DNA of 64,000 nt. It comes from Coprobacter fastidiosus (lineage in GTDB: Bacteria > Bacteroidota > Bacteroidia > Bacteroidales > Coprobacteraceae). The notes beneath the pieces were generated by a model, which saw only the letters and a program-made list of their open reading frames with translations, did no database searches and had not been told where the DNA came from. Of this stretch, positions 28,945 through 38,730 are shown piece after piece. The position numbers and the translations under genes were made by a program. The DNA is taken from the NCBI RefSeq assembly GCF_030296935.1, contig NZ_AP028032.1, positions 558,001 through 622,000 of the forward strand. The letters run 5' to 3'. Numbering within the stretch: the stretch's first letter is position 1; the number at the start of each line of letters is the position of its first letter.

Positions 28945-30027
28945 TTAGTCGAATAATGATAAAATAGATTCGGTCATTTTATCGATATTGAAATTTCGAG
29001 AATAGGCAGAAGCATTATTCGACAGTTTATTATATAACTCTTGATCGGATAAAAGCAGATGAATATATTCGACAATTTTATTCAAATCCTGCACATCTAT
29101 TTTATACCCATTCTCTCCATCCGTTACCATTTCGGCAATTCCGCCTTCTGTCGGTACAATCACGGGAAGTCCGGCACTCATGGCCTCTAATGCAGTCAAA
29201 CCAAATGTCTCGACAGCCAATTTTTTATCAGTCAAATTAATTACTATCGAAGCCTCATTATAAAATGGAACTACATTATTTTGACGTGGATATATAATTA
29301 AATTTTGGGAACAAAAAATATTATATTTATACAAAAAAGAATCAATATTTTCTTGGACATCATTAATAACTAATACAAATTTATATTGTGGCAACCTGTT
29401 AGCCAATTCGATAAATTCCCGTGTACCTTTATATTCTTTTAATGATGAAAGCATTAAGACAGTTTGTCGTCCGAATGCAGCTTCCGTATCCGGATGCAAT
29501 CGGTTTGTAAACTCCTTAGGCAAAGCATTCGGAATAACACATACCCCTCTTTTTCTACCCAAAAATGATCTTTGATATTGCGACACACAAATAATTTTAT
29601 GTGCCAGCTTTTGCATCAGAGTTGCCAAAATCTTATAAAAAGCCCCCTTGACGAAAGCGTTTTCATGATAATGGTATATCACTTTTTTCCCCATCATGCG
29701 CCCTGCCAATGCAGGACCTACCGGAAGCAATGTGTTAATATAAAATACGGTCTGTTTTTGAAATAAATAACGAAAAGCTATAAGAAAAGTATATAACTGA
29801 ACACCCAAATACCGAAACATAGTTACTACCGGATTAGCAGAAAAATGATAACCATACGACATTCTTTTCAAATTTGCATGTCCGGTAAGTTCATCCAAAA
29901 CTCCCCCCTTTGAGGTTATCAGATCTACTTCATACCCTTTATCCAGTATTCCCTGTAATACCATCTTCAGCACTTTAGGGCTGCCGCTATAATCATTGAA
30001 AAGGTGGAAACAGATAATGTGTTTCAT
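28945..30027 (-). CDS. GT4-family glycosyltransferase
   Basis: A 360-residue GT-B glycosyltransferase (glycosyl transferase group 1). The C-terminal donor-binding motif is ETFGLTALEAMSAGLPVIVPTEGG, with the EX7E spacing around residue 280. It is the last gene of the capsule block and overlaps the preceding transferase by 4 bases (ATGA). It is AT-rich like the rest of the block. Sugar specificity cannot be read from sequence. Confidence 0.87.
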   Translation of the reverse strand: MKHIICFHLFNDYSGSPKVLKMVLQGILDKGYEVDLITSKGGVLDELTGHANLKRMSYGYHFSANPVVTMFRYLGVQLYTFLIAFRYLFQKQTVFYINTLLPVGPALAGRMMGKKVIYHYHENAFVKGAFYKILATLMQKLAHKIICVSQYQRSFLGRKRGVCVIPNALPKEFTNRLHPDTEAAFGRQTVLMLSSLKEYKGTREFIELANRLPQYKFVLVINDVQENIDSFLYKYNIFCSQNLIIYPRQNNVVPFYNEASIVINLTDKKLAVETFGLTALEAMSAGLPVIVPTEGGIAEMVTDGENGYKIDVQDLNKIVEYIHLLLSDQELYNKLSNNASAYSRNFNIDKMTESILSLFD

Positions 30028-31292
30028 ACGATTCTATTCTTAAAATTTTCTATCGCTTGATCATAACATTTCTGTAAAAAGAGTTCTCTATCGTCCCAAG
30101 TATATTTTTTTGCACATTCTAAAACTCCATACGCTAATTGTTCGAATTTTTCCGGATGTTCCAATAAATAATCGATATTTTTCGCTAAATCAGAAACACA
30201 CTGCTCATAAGAACGAATTGGTATTTTTACACCGCAACGCTCACAAATTGTATCATGCATACCACAATGATCAAAACTCATGGTCGGGACGCCATGACTC
30301 ATAGCTTCCCAAATAGTAGTCGGATTTCCTTCACTTAAACTAGTTATTACATGAAAATGAGCAGAATTGAATATTTTTATGGCCTCTATTCTTGATAAAT
30401 GACCATGCCATCTAATTATGTAGTCTATATTTTGTTTTCTTGAAAATTCCTCTAATAAAGATCTCGTAGGACCATCCCCGATAATATCAATAATCAGTAA
30501 ATCTTTATGTTTAACAAAAATAAGAGACTCTAATAGAATATGTACGGCTTTTCGTTCAATTAAGCTCCCTATTATCACAAAATGGTATTTGTCGGTATTA
30601 AATTTCTCAACATTTAAAGAAATATCTGCTGCAATTGCATTCTCTGGCAAATAAGAACTTTTCTTATGTAATATCCTCTCAATTTTTTTTTGGTTTTCTG
30701 TCGTAGCTGTCAACAATAAGTCTGTATTTTCTAAAGCTAACTTTAATCTTTTATTCTTCCTGAGTTGTATTTCATTCATTACATTTCTTAATCTAAATTT
30801 AAACTGTGCCAATAAAGAGGTATGTTTCTGCAAAATGACATTCGTTTTATTACTTCCTCCAATTGGCCCCCACAAATAAGGTATTCCAAGTTTCCATAAA
30901 TATCCGGGTTCTCGATATCCAATCGGTCCGACAAAATGTATCAAATCAAAATGCTTATTTTCCATTAAGTTTTTAACTTCATCATATACTTGCTTTTGCC
31001 AAGATCGATAAGCCCAATAAAATGTATAGTTAAAGAAGTTATGACGATTACACCAATTCAGTATATTGGTTTTTTGATTCGGACTTACACATATGAATTT
31101 TACGTTAGGGAAATAATTCCTTTTCAGATATTCTTTCATTTCACCACAATCCCCAAGATGTTCGCCTGACACTCCATATATAACTGTCAACCTATTATAC
31201 TTCGACATACGTGTTACATAATTCCAAGCTACAGAATATTCTGAACCTTTAGTAGGTGAAATTTGATATGCCAAAATCAATATATCTTTCAT
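30024..31292 (-). CDS. GT4-family glycosyltransferase
   Basis: A 422-residue GT-B glycosyltransferase. The N-terminal domain starts ILILAYQISPTKGSEYSVAWNYV; the donor domain contains SLSEGNPTTIWEAMSHGVPTMSFDHCGMHD, a good group 1 EX7E region. It is 11 bases from the polymerase gene upstream and overlaps the next transferase by 4 bases. It should add one residue to the lipid-linked repeat unit at the cytoplasmic face. The exact sugar is unknown. Confidence 0.87.
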   Translation of the reverse strand: MKDILILAYQISPTKGSEYSVAWNYVTRMSKYNRLTVIYGVSGEHLGDCGEMKEYLKRNYFPNVKFICVSPNQKTNILNWCNRHNFFNYTFYWAYRSWQKQVYDEVKNLMENKHFDLIHFVGPIGYREPGYLWKLGIPYLWGPIGGSNKTNVILQKHTSLLAQFKFRLRNVMNEIQLRKNKRLKLALENTDLLLTATTENQKKIERILHKKSSYLPENAIAADISLNVEKFNTDKYHFVIIGSLIERKAVHILLESLIFVKHKDLLIIDIIGDGPTRSLLEEFSRKQNIDYIIRWHGHLSRIEAIKIFNSAHFHVITSLSEGNPTTIWEAMSHGVPTMSFDHCGMHDTICERCGVKIPIRSYEQCVSDLAKNIDYLLEHPEKFEQLAYGVLECAKKYTWDDRELFLQKCYDQAIENFKNRIV

Positions 31293-31303
31293 AAATAAAT
31301 TTT

Positions 31304-32515
31304 TTAACTAAAACAGTGGCAGCGTTTGAGAATTTCCTTATTTGTATAAAATAACATTATTACAGCCCATGTAATCTGTAGATTTATACCTGTTAGGAAA
31401 ACAGAAAAAAACCAGAATGCAATACTTGCAATTTTATTAGAAGTGTCATAACAAATCTTAAATGAGAATAGTGTAATTAGAATAAAAGGTAAAAAACCAT
31501 ATTCTACTGCGTACAATAATAATCCTCCTCCTGTATAACCTTGCTGAACCCCCCAAATAGATTTAGACATTATTGTCGAAATAAAATCTATTCCTTTCCC
31601 AAACCAACCATCAAAACTAGCCAAGTTTATTTGGTCAAAACACACCATCGCCGGGATAATTCTCAAAGCCCCACTATGATCGGCTCTCACCATTTCTCTC
31701 ATATCAAAAGAAAATGTGGCAACCGCTAATCTGTATGTTCTCATAAAAGAATCTATTTCAAATATTCGGACTATAACTATAATAATACTTAGAAGAATAA
31801 GTAACGAGAATAAAGTTTTCCGATTAAAAAACTTAAACAAAACTATTAAAAGAAACAAATAAGCTCCCGCACTCATCATTGTAATCATAGACCACAAAAA
31901 TGCAATCCAGACCCCTTTATCATCTCTCCATTCCTCTTTAAGTATTAAAACCTTTCTTGTTACGTTTTCTTTGATAGTTAAATATGAATACATCAAAATC
32001 GCCATCATTCTCCCGCTATGCTCCGGTTCAGACATTAATGAATTTAATTTCCACGGAGTCTCAGGATTATAATTGCTGACATTCAATATCGGAAGTCCTG
32101 TCAATACACATATTTGCTGAATTACCAATACTATAAAGTAAGCAAAAATTAGAACTTTTAAAAATCTCAAATAACCGTCAGCATCTATATCCGAAATGTA
32201 TAAAACCTTTGTAAGTGTCATAAAGTAAATAACAAACATACATCCATACAGAACAGTACTCCATCTCATTGATTCCGGATGATTAAGAAGCGGGAAAAAT
32301 ATACTCATCAATATAAATATAATGAGCGGTAAATCTGTCTTGATTTTAATAATCGGATAGAATAAAAATAGAATTGGAGATATGCCCATTGCAATAATAA
32401 GCAATAAATTCCGAGCTCCATCACCTAAGGCGAAAGCTGGAGATATAAACAGTAATGTAGTGCCTATAATAAATATTTTCCGTGATATATTAGGGGATAC
32501 AGATGATAATACCAT
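31304..32515 (-). CDS. Wzy-like polysaccharide polymerase
   Basis: A 403-residue membrane protein with about ten or more hydrophobic segments and one longer hydrophilic loop (residues ~240-290, with RADHSGALRIIPAM), the usual shape of O-antigen/capsule polymerases. Wzy proteins join repeat units on the outer face of the inner membrane. These sequences are very divergent, so the call rests on topology and context: the locus has a flippase and a Wzc-like protein but no other polymerase. The ATG at 32515 is chosen over a TTG nine codons upstream. Confidence 0.75.
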   Translation of the reverse strand: MVLSSVSPNISRKIFIIGTTLLFISPAFALGDGARNLLLIIAMGISPILFLFYPIIKIKTDLPLIIFILMSIFFPLLNHPESMRWSTVLYGCMFVIYFMTLTKVLYISDIDADGYLRFLKVLIFAYFIVLVIQQICVLTGLPILNVSNYNPETPWKLNSLMSEPEHSGRMMAILMYSYLTIKENVTRKVLILKEEWRDDKGVWIAFLWSMITMMSAGAYLFLLIVLFKFFNRKTLFSLLILLSIIIVIVRIFEIDSFMRTYRLAVATFSFDMREMVRADHSGALRIIPAMVCFDQINLASFDGWFGKGIDFISTIMSKSIWGVQQGYTGGGLLLYAVEYGFLPFILITLFSFKICYDTSNKIASIAFWFFSVFLTGINLQITWAVIMLFYTNKEILKRCHCFS

Positions 32516-32531
32516 TTTTAGTATCAAATTA

Positions 32532-33524
32532 TTATAATACAATAGAAAAGGCCATTTCCAATTGTTCGGAAATATTTTTAAGAGAATAATTTTCTAAAAT
32601 ATATTTTCTTAAATCAGGTTGAAAAGTTTGTCCTTGCATCAATTGGGAAACTGCTAATCCAATTTCATCTATGCTATATGGATCTACTTCTACTGCCATA
32701 TTATTATAATACTCTTTGGGACCTCCTAATCGAGTAATGACAATATCGCATCCCATTACCGCAGCATCAAGTGCAACAATACCTACTCCTTCATAAATGC
32801 TGGGAAGTGCAAATACTTTAGCACGCTTATACAGATCTAACATCGTATCGTAAGAAATATATCCCATGTAAGTGACATTAGGTTTATCTCTTATCCAGCT
32901 ATCAAGCAGCTTTTTCTCTTGTTCGTTCCGTAAAATTCCTCCTAATACCAACTTAAAATTATACTTTACAGATGCATCAATTAGCCTCTTTACATTTTTT
33001 CGAGCATCACATAACAGACTAATATGTAAACAAAAAGGTTCTCGCTCATTCCCAAATGATTCAGGATTAACATTATAAGATAATGGTATTATCCGGCATT
33101 TAGAAGCAGAAATACCAAAACCCTGTGAAAGATATAATTTTTCATATCGGGAACGCACAAGAAACAGTTTTACTTTCTCTTTACAACTACGCAATGCATG
33201 ATAGGAATTATTTAGTCGTAATTTATTACATCCCCAACGGGAATAACACTTCAAAGCAATTAAGCTATAATTGGGATCAAGTATGGGGGCTACTACAATA
33301 TGAGGATTTATGGGATACAGCCATTTGATTATATCTTGCATATACTCATTAAATCCGAAAAATAATATTATATCGAACTGTTTCCAATTATTTTCTTCCC
33401 ACATATTTATAAGCGTCACTGCATGACTTAATTTTTCAAGCCCTTTTTTCCATGTATTAGCTTGGCTTACAACGCCATCTGTCGGAACAATTCTCGGATA
33501 TGATAAGATAAATGCTATTTCCAT
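32532..33524 (-). CDS. GT4-family glycosyltransferase
   Basis: A 330-residue glycosyltransferase of GT-B type. The donor domain has FALPSIYEGVGIVALDAAVMGCDIVITRLGG, the group 1 EX7E pattern with a GVG insertion typical of this branch. It follows the acetyltransferase gene by 3 bases and precedes the polymerase gene by 16. Role: cytoplasmic sugar addition to the repeat unit; specificity unknown. Confidence 0.85.
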   Translation of the reverse strand: MEIAFILSYPRIVPTDGVVSQANTWKKGLEKLSHAVTLINMWEENNWKQFDIILFFGFNEYMQDIIKWLYPINPHIVVAPILDPNYSLIALKCYSRWGCNKLRLNNSYHALRSCKEKVKLFLVRSRYEKLYLSQGFGISASKCRIIPLSYNVNPESFGNEREPFCLHISLLCDARKNVKRLIDASVKYNFKLVLGGILRNEQEKKLLDSWIRDKPNVTYMGYISYDTMLDLYKRAKVFALPSIYEGVGIVALDAAVMGCDIVITRLGGPKEYYNNMAVEVDPYSIDEIGLAVSQLMQGQTFQPDLRKYILENYSLKNISEQLEMAFSIVL

Positions 33525-33527
33525 TTT

Positions 33528-34208
33528 TTATATTAATATTTTGTCATCATTTATATCTCTATATACACCGGTCTTTATCAACCTTGCAGGAATTCCCGCT
33601 AACAAACTATAAGTCGGGATGTCATAATACTTGTTTAATAAACTACGAGCCGCTACAATCGAGTAGGCAGGTACTCTCGTCCCTTGTAAAATTAAACACT
33701 GTGAAGCAATCCAGACATTTTCTTCTATAATCACTTCTTCATAACCTTTTCCTAAAAAATTCCCGTCTAAATCCTTAATCCGATGCATTGCGCTGTCCAT
33801 AACCGAAACATCCCACCCAATTCTGACATTTTTACAAAATATAATTCTATAATCACAGTTTAAACGTAAGGATGCAGCATTTCCAAAGTTGTCCCCAAAC
33901 TCAAGATAACTGTTCTCACGCAAAACCGTAATTGCAGAGTTAGCACCTATGGCAGCTCTCCCCTTAAAAACTATTGTCCCTTGGTTATGCCATCGAATTC
34001 CACTGTTGGGATACTGATTGGTTATGAAAATTCCCAACCGTATCATCCCGAATGTTATAACCGGAGAGTCTATAATAACTTTTCCTCTCATACAATAATA
34101 ATGGGGATCGTATATAATGATGGGGATTTTTATTGCTTGCCTAAAAGGCAGATATTTCAGACAAAAAAATAAAGACGGCACAAGTGCCAATAATGTTCTT
34201 AGTTTCAT
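33528..34208 (-). CDS. Left-handed beta-helix acyltransferase (probable capsule O-acetyltransferase)
   Basis: A 226-residue hexapeptide-repeat protein. Imperfect hexapeptide turns run from about residue 60 to 200 (GRAAIGANSAITV, NVRIGWDVSVMDS, EVIIEENVWIASQCLIL), ending with AGIPARLIKTG, as in WbbJ-like acetyltransferases. It probably O-acetylates a sugar of the repeat unit using acetyl-CoA. Immediately upstream lies the remnant of another possible acyltransferase. Confidence 0.83.
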   Translation of the reverse strand: MKLRTLLALVPSLFFCLKYLPFRQAIKIPIIIYDPHYYCMRGKVIIDSPVITFGMIRLGIFITNQYPNSGIRWHNQGTIVFKGRAAIGANSAITVLRENSYLEFGDNFGNAASLRLNCDYRIIFCKNVRIGWDVSVMDSAMHRIKDLDGNFLGKGYEEVIIEENVWIASQCLILQGTRVPAYSIVAARSLLNKYYDIPTYSLLAGIPARLIKTGVYRDINDDKILI

Positions 34209-34212
34209 TTTA

Positions 34213-34434
34213 CTAAATATTCCATTTATTGAAAATATGCTTCTGTATCCAGTTCCCTACATAATAACTCAAAATAGAAACCATTATAAATACTGCAAAA
34301 TTCACATAATAATTATTGAACAAATTTTCATTGCCAAATAAAGGCTTTCCGATCAAAACTATAAAATTAAAAAGATATACAGCTAAATTCAGATGTCTAC
34401 TATTGGTCGTTTCATTTATAATATGCCTTATATA
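34213..34434 (-). pseudogene. Remnant of a membrane protein, possibly an acyltransferase-3 C-terminus
   Basis: A 73-codon open stretch on the minus strand with no start codon, ending in TAG at 34213. It encodes two hydrophobic segments (LAVYLFNFIVLIGKP and NFAVFIMVSILSYYVGNW) and a basic tail, like the last membrane helices of an OafA-type acyltransferase. Its 5' part is missing: the end of the neighbouring glycosyltransferase gene (34412) runs into it. This suggests gene replacement within the locus. The family call is tentative. Confidence 0.5.
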
Positions 34435-35308
34435 TTAATCCCCCAAATTTTTTATATTCTTTTTTTAATTTCCTGTTATTATTCAATGTATATAGTATAC
34501 ATCTGAGTGTTACACCACATAATAATAATATGTTGGCAATTTTAAAATATAATATACCACGGGTCTTTATATAATATTTCTTCCGTCCGTCAAGTTCCAT
34601 CAATTTGCGATGTTCTACAATTTTGGAACTCTTTCCTTCCAAATGAACAATCTTAGCTTGAGGTACATTGATGTTTTTATAACCAGCTTTTCTAATTCTC
34701 CATGATAATTCACTCTCTTCACAATACATAAAGAAATCAGGATCAAAAGTACCCACTGTATCTAAGACCGATTTTCTAAGCATCATATCAGCACCGGAAA
34801 TATTCCCTACTTCTATCGCATTTTCAGATGTGTTATAAAACGGATATTTTACAAATCTTCTGCTAAATCCCAATGTCAATTCGGAAATTTCATATGATCT
34901 TATTCCGTAAGGAATTTTATGATAAGAATATGTATGCTGTAATTGCGCATTATATAAATTTCCTCCACAAGATCCAACATCAAGATGAGTATCCATATAC
35001 TGCATAAGTATATAAATGGCATTATTTATTAAATACGTATCGGTATTTAGTAAAAAAATATATCGTCCTTTTGCGATTTTTATACCTTCATTATTTGCTT
35101 TCCCAAATCCTATATTTTCAGATAACGAAATGAGCGTAATTTGATCCCCATATTTTTCTCGAATTTCTTTCTCCGGATTTTCAGAAGAGTTATTATCTAC
35201 GACAATTACCTCAAATGTAAATCCCGCACTTTTTTCATATATAGAATCAATAGCTTGTAACAATAATCGGGTAGTATTATAATTCACTAAAATGATAGAT
35301 ACATCCAT
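34412..35308 (-). CDS. GT2-family glycosyltransferase
   Basis: A 298-residue GT-A glycosyltransferase. The N-terminus VSIILVNYNTTRLLLQAIDSI and the metal-binding LLNTDTYL are typical; GADMMLRKSVLDTVGTFDPDFFMYCEESELSWR is the GT2 acceptor region. Close relatives are often rhamnosyltransferases, which suits the dTDP-rhamnose genes of this locus. A C-terminal hydrophobic segment may hold it at the membrane. Its 3' end abuts and overlaps a gene remnant. Confidence 0.88.
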   Translation of the reverse strand: MDVSIILVNYNTTRLLLQAIDSIYEKSAGFTFEVIVVDNNSSENPEKEIREKYGDQITLISLSENIGFGKANNEGIKIAKGRYIFLLNTDTYLINNAIYILMQYMDTHLDVGSCGGNLYNAQLQHTYSYHKIPYGIRSYEISELTLGFSRRFVKYPFYNTSENAIEVGNISGADMMLRKSVLDTVGTFDPDFFMYCEESELSWRIRKAGYKNINVPQAKIVHLEGKSSKIVEHRKLMELDGRKKYYIKTRGILYFKIANILLLCGVTLRCILYTLNNNRKLKKEYKKFGGLIYKAYYK

Positions 35309-35312
35309 AAAA

Positions 35313-36470
35313 TTAAAATGATTTTTTATGTAGTAATTTTTTTAATTCCGCCATTAACGTATTCCGAAAAATATATTTCCATAAAACTTTTGTAATAGCC
35401 TTTTCCCAACCATATTTTTCATATAACACAAGGAATTTATCTCTTTTTATATTTCTCTTTACAGGCTTTCTAAAACTTTCTCCACCTTGTACAGCTTCTT
35501 CATACTCTCTTTTTTCTATATAAAGATTTTGCATAGAATTTCTAAATTCTGAAAAAAAATATTCACCCTTAGATGTATTCAACACAACAACAGATGCGTT
35601 ATGGGCATTTCCGGTAAAAGGGTATAACTTCCCTAATCCTATAAAATCACCCAAAGTTATATCTGATATACGTCGTTCTGAAGCATATCTGCAGGAATAA
35701 CAGCTCTCTCTAAGAGTTATGGATGTCAAGAAAGCTGTAAAATAATACGATAAAAAAGCTCTTTTGTTATACAAAACTTTTCCATTATTCCATAATGAAA
35801 AATTGTAATTGTATTTATCATTCCCTCTAAAACGACAATTTGTTGCAAGTCCTATTTTTCTTCCCAATATACGTTTTATTTCTCCAGACAAATAATCGGG
35901 AGAAGGTACTCCATGACATAATAGATCACAAGTAAGTAAATTATCATAATCTTTTCCTAAAAAGCTTTTTAATCCGGCTATCTGACAAGGAGTTCCAATA
36001 AATAAAACATTTTTCCCAGATTGTAAATCAACATCAACTTCTTTATATTTGAAATTAACGTATGCTTGTACATATTTAGACCCTTTCAGATCTTCTACAT
36101 CAGAGATTGAAGTCACTTTATCAAAAACAGGGCGTAATTGTTTATCCCATTTAACACCATATACGATTCCATTTTTATTTTTTATCATATATTGTGAAAA
36201 ACAAGTAGCAACACCACCTGAAGCACTTAATCGTCGATCTTTTTCATTTTTATTCCAAACAGCATAACAACCTATGGGAACTTCCCATTGAGGTTCTGTC
36301 CTGACAGGACATTTTTTTATACACAGTCCGCAATCTATACAAAGATCTTGATTTATTTGTGGGTGTAATTCACCGAACTTATCAGAAACAAGTTTTATAC
36401 ATTTATGTGGACAAACATTCTGACATGCAAAACAACCTGTACATTTCTCATACTCGCAAATAGTTTCCAT
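35313..36470 (-). CDS. Ferredoxin / coenzyme F420 hydrogenase-beta-like protein
   Basis: A 385-residue protein with two N-terminal 4Fe-4S motifs (CTGCFACQNVCP and CIDCGLCIKKCP) followed by the FrhB N and C domains (SASGGVATCFSQYMI, GTPCQIAGLKSFLG, SCYSCRYASERRISDITLGDF). Such proteins are often found beside polysaccharide pyruvyl transferases in surface polysaccharide loci, as here. Their reaction is not established; a redox step on a sugar or on the pyruvyl donor is a guess. Confidence 0.85.
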   Translation of the reverse strand: METICEYEKCTGCFACQNVCPHKCIKLVSDKFGELHPQINQDLCIDCGLCIKKCPVRTEPQWEVPIGCYAVWNKNEKDRRLSASGGVATCFSQYMIKNKNGIVYGVKWDKQLRPVFDKVTSISDVEDLKGSKYVQAYVNFKYKEVDVDLQSGKNVLFIGTPCQIAGLKSFLGKDYDNLLTCDLLCHGVPSPDYLSGEIKRILGRKIGLATNCRFRGNDKYNYNFSLWNNGKVLYNKRAFLSYYFTAFLTSITLRESCYSCRYASERRISDITLGDFIGLGKLYPFTGNAHNASVVVLNTSKGEYFFSEFRNSMQNLYIEKREYEEAVQGGESFRKPVKRNIKRDKFLVLYEKYGWEKAITKVLWKYIFRNTLMAELKKLLHKKSF

Positions 36471-36480
36471 ATCAAAAACA

Positions 36481-37590
36481 TCAATTATTTACAATATCTC
36501 TTAAATACGCAAACGAATCTTCCCGATCTTTTTGCAATATTAAGTTTGTTCTTTTATAATCTATTGGCGTTATAAAGTCTTTATTTAGATCTTTCTCATC
36601 TATATACAGTCTATCATGTAAACAATAATGAAAAAGAAGATTCTCAATTCTTGAATTTTGAGAAGATTTATCATTGCTTTTAAAGCGTAAAAACGTAACA
36701 AAATTCTTATTTAGGTTTATACTAATGGCTGAAGCATGAAAAGAGTCGGTACAAATTAAATTTGCATGATTTATAAGATAGATAAAATCCTGTAAACCTG
36801 CATCTTCAATAATCTCTCCATCTATTATAAAATGACTAGGTTTCATTGGTAATATAACAATACGATGAATTTTTGCACGTTCTTGTATTCGTTTTAAATT
36901 CTTTAGATATGATGAATTTTCTGCTATGAAATAGCATAATATGTATGGAGAATTTGTATTAAAATTTTCTAACGTTTTTTCCTCAGCAAAAGAATTCCAT
37001 TCATTAGCAGATAATAAAAATGTAGGATCTAGAACTTTAAAAACTTTTTTACCTGACAATTTTTCAAGAATATTAATAGCTGTCTCTTCTCGAGAAGATA
37101 TTTTTTCGTATTTTGACAAAGTATTCTGATATAATTTAATCTTATTTGTAGGAAATTCCTCAACACCTATACTTGAGGCATAAGAATACTTTAAAATATT
37201 AATATCTTGTAATAAAAAATAGGGCTCTGTATAATAAGGATTCCAAATTTGATCACTTCCGGCAACGACACAATCAAGAGTTGAAACATCTCTTTTAAAA
37301 AGTGCCCTTCCTATAATCCCTATTCTTTGTGGAAAACTTTTAAAATGAAGTTTTTTAAATTGTTTTATTTTCCGTTCTTTTTGGGGATGTAATCCATTCT
37401 GTATATTTTGTAATTTATTTCTTTTTATGCGAATCAAAATTAGTCTTGCGACATTACGCCATGTCAAACATTTCTTCATCAAAAAGCATTCTGCCCCAAG
37501 CTTTAGAATTACATAATTTAATGCAAATGCCTGTAATGATGTTCCATAATTACTTCCTCCAAACCAAGTAACTAAACCTATTCTTTTCAT
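36481..37590 (-). CDS. Polysaccharide pyruvyl transferase family protein
   Basis: A 369-residue protein of the pyruvyl transferase family. It opens MKRIGLVTWFGGSNYGTSLQAFAL; VAGSDQIWNP (about residue 116) and LICTDSFHASAISINL are characteristic. Members transfer ketal pyruvate from PEP to a sugar, adding negative charge to capsules. The ATG at 37590 is chosen; the TTG at 37617 would overlap the upstream gene. It is paired with the F420-beta-like gene 10 bases downstream. Confidence 0.85.
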   Translation of the reverse strand: MKRIGLVTWFGGSNYGTSLQAFALNYVILKLGAECFLMKKCLTWRNVARLILIRIKRNKLQNIQNGLHPQKERKIKQFKKLHFKSFPQRIGIIGRALFKRDVSTLDCVVAGSDQIWNPYYTEPYFLLQDINILKYSYASSIGVEEFPTNKIKLYQNTLSKYEKISSREETAINILEKLSGKKVFKVLDPTFLLSANEWNSFAEEKTLENFNTNSPYILCYFIAENSSYLKNLKRIQERAKIHRIVILPMKPSHFIIDGEIIEDAGLQDFIYLINHANLICTDSFHASAISINLNKNFVTFLRFKSNDKSSQNSRIENLLFHYCLHDRLYIDEKDLNKDFITPIDYKRTNLILQKDREDSFAYLRDIVNN

Positions 37591-37594
37591 ATAA

Positions 37595-38728
37595 TTACAT
37601 ATTTCTAATTTCTGCAAATAAGGAAATGAATTTTCGAGCTTGTTCTATCGGTAAATACAAAGATTCTAATTTTTTCGATATATCTCTAAGAGTTTCCGGA
37701 CTGTCTGGATTCTGTAAAAGATTATATATGGTAGAGGATAGAATCCTATAGTCTTTCGCCGGTTCATAATAATGGAATAATCCCTTTGAAGTTTCAAGAA
37801 TTACAGGTATTTTGGTTGTAATTACAGATGTTTTATAAATAGCTGCTTCAATAGGAGTATAACCAAATCCTTCCATCAATGAAGTTGAAACAAATATTTC
37901 AGCTTTGTTGTATAAGAATGCCATTTCCTCATCAGATAAATTTTTCTCATATAATACTACTCGATTCATTAATTTCAGATCACTAATGAGTGGAATCATC
38001 TTTTTCTGCCAAAACTCTGTTGAACGAGCTTTTATTAATAGGATGTGTGGTATTTTATCTTTAATCAAAAAGAATGCACGTATAAGTGTTTCTATATTTT
38101 TATATTCCATCAAAGTATTTACAAATAGAATATACTTTTGATTTTCAATGTCCTTTAATCCTATCATTTTCCGTGATACAATCACACTGTTGTGTATTAA
38201 GTATAATGGAGCTTTTAGATAAGGTAATTGTTTTTGAATATTTTTACGAGCTTCTTCTGATATTGTAACAATAAATGTATTCTTATCAAGAATCCGATCC
38301 ATAAAGAACTTATATATCTTTCCTTTCACAAATTGATTTTTCTTTAAAATATAAGTCTGTGCATCATGAAGGATTCCTACTTGTTTAGCCTTTGAACAAA
38401 ATAATGAATCAATACTCATATATGGGCAAAAAAATATATCTATATTTTTTTTGACAATATATTTATCAATAAAAGAGCTGTAAATATACCCCTTTAAATG
38501 TGGGATTTTCTTTATTACCATAGATAAACGTTTAGGTAATAACAGTACCGTAAAGGAGGGAAATAGTTTTGTGAAATATTCTTTTTCCTGTGGTTGTATT
38601 ATTATATGTATTTCTAACGCAACATCATTCAAATCTTTAAATCCATTCAGTAGTCTATACGTACAATTGTATACTCCGGAAACCTGAGTACTGTCCATAA
38701 ATGAACAATCTATGAGAATCTTCATCAT
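37595..38728 (-). CDS. GT4-family glycosyltransferase
   Basis: A 377-residue GT-B glycosyltransferase. The donor-binding motif is VSTSLMEGFGYTPIEAAIYKTSVITTKIPV, with the EX7E spacing. The N-terminal domain starts MMKILIDCSFMDSTQVSGVYNCTYRLL; two ATGs are adjacent. It follows the flippase gene by 2 bases. It is AT-rich. Donor unknown. Confidence 0.86.
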   Translation of the reverse strand: MMKILIDCSFMDSTQVSGVYNCTYRLLNGFKDLNDVALEIHIIIQPQEKEYFTKLFPSFTVLLLPKRLSMVIKKIPHLKGYIYSSFIDKYIVKKNIDIFFCPYMSIDSLFCSKAKQVGILHDAQTYILKKNQFVKGKIYKFFMDRILDKNTFIVTISEEARKNIQKQLPYLKAPLYLIHNSVIVSRKMIGLKDIENQKYILFVNTLMEYKNIETLIRAFFLIKDKIPHILLIKARSTEFWQKKMIPLISDLKLMNRVVLYEKNLSDEEMAFLYNKAEIFVSTSLMEGFGYTPIEAAIYKTSVITTKIPVILETSKGLFHYYEPAKDYRILSSTIYNLLQNPDSPETLRDISKKLESLYLPIEQARKFISLFAEIRNM

Positions 38729-38730
38729 AT

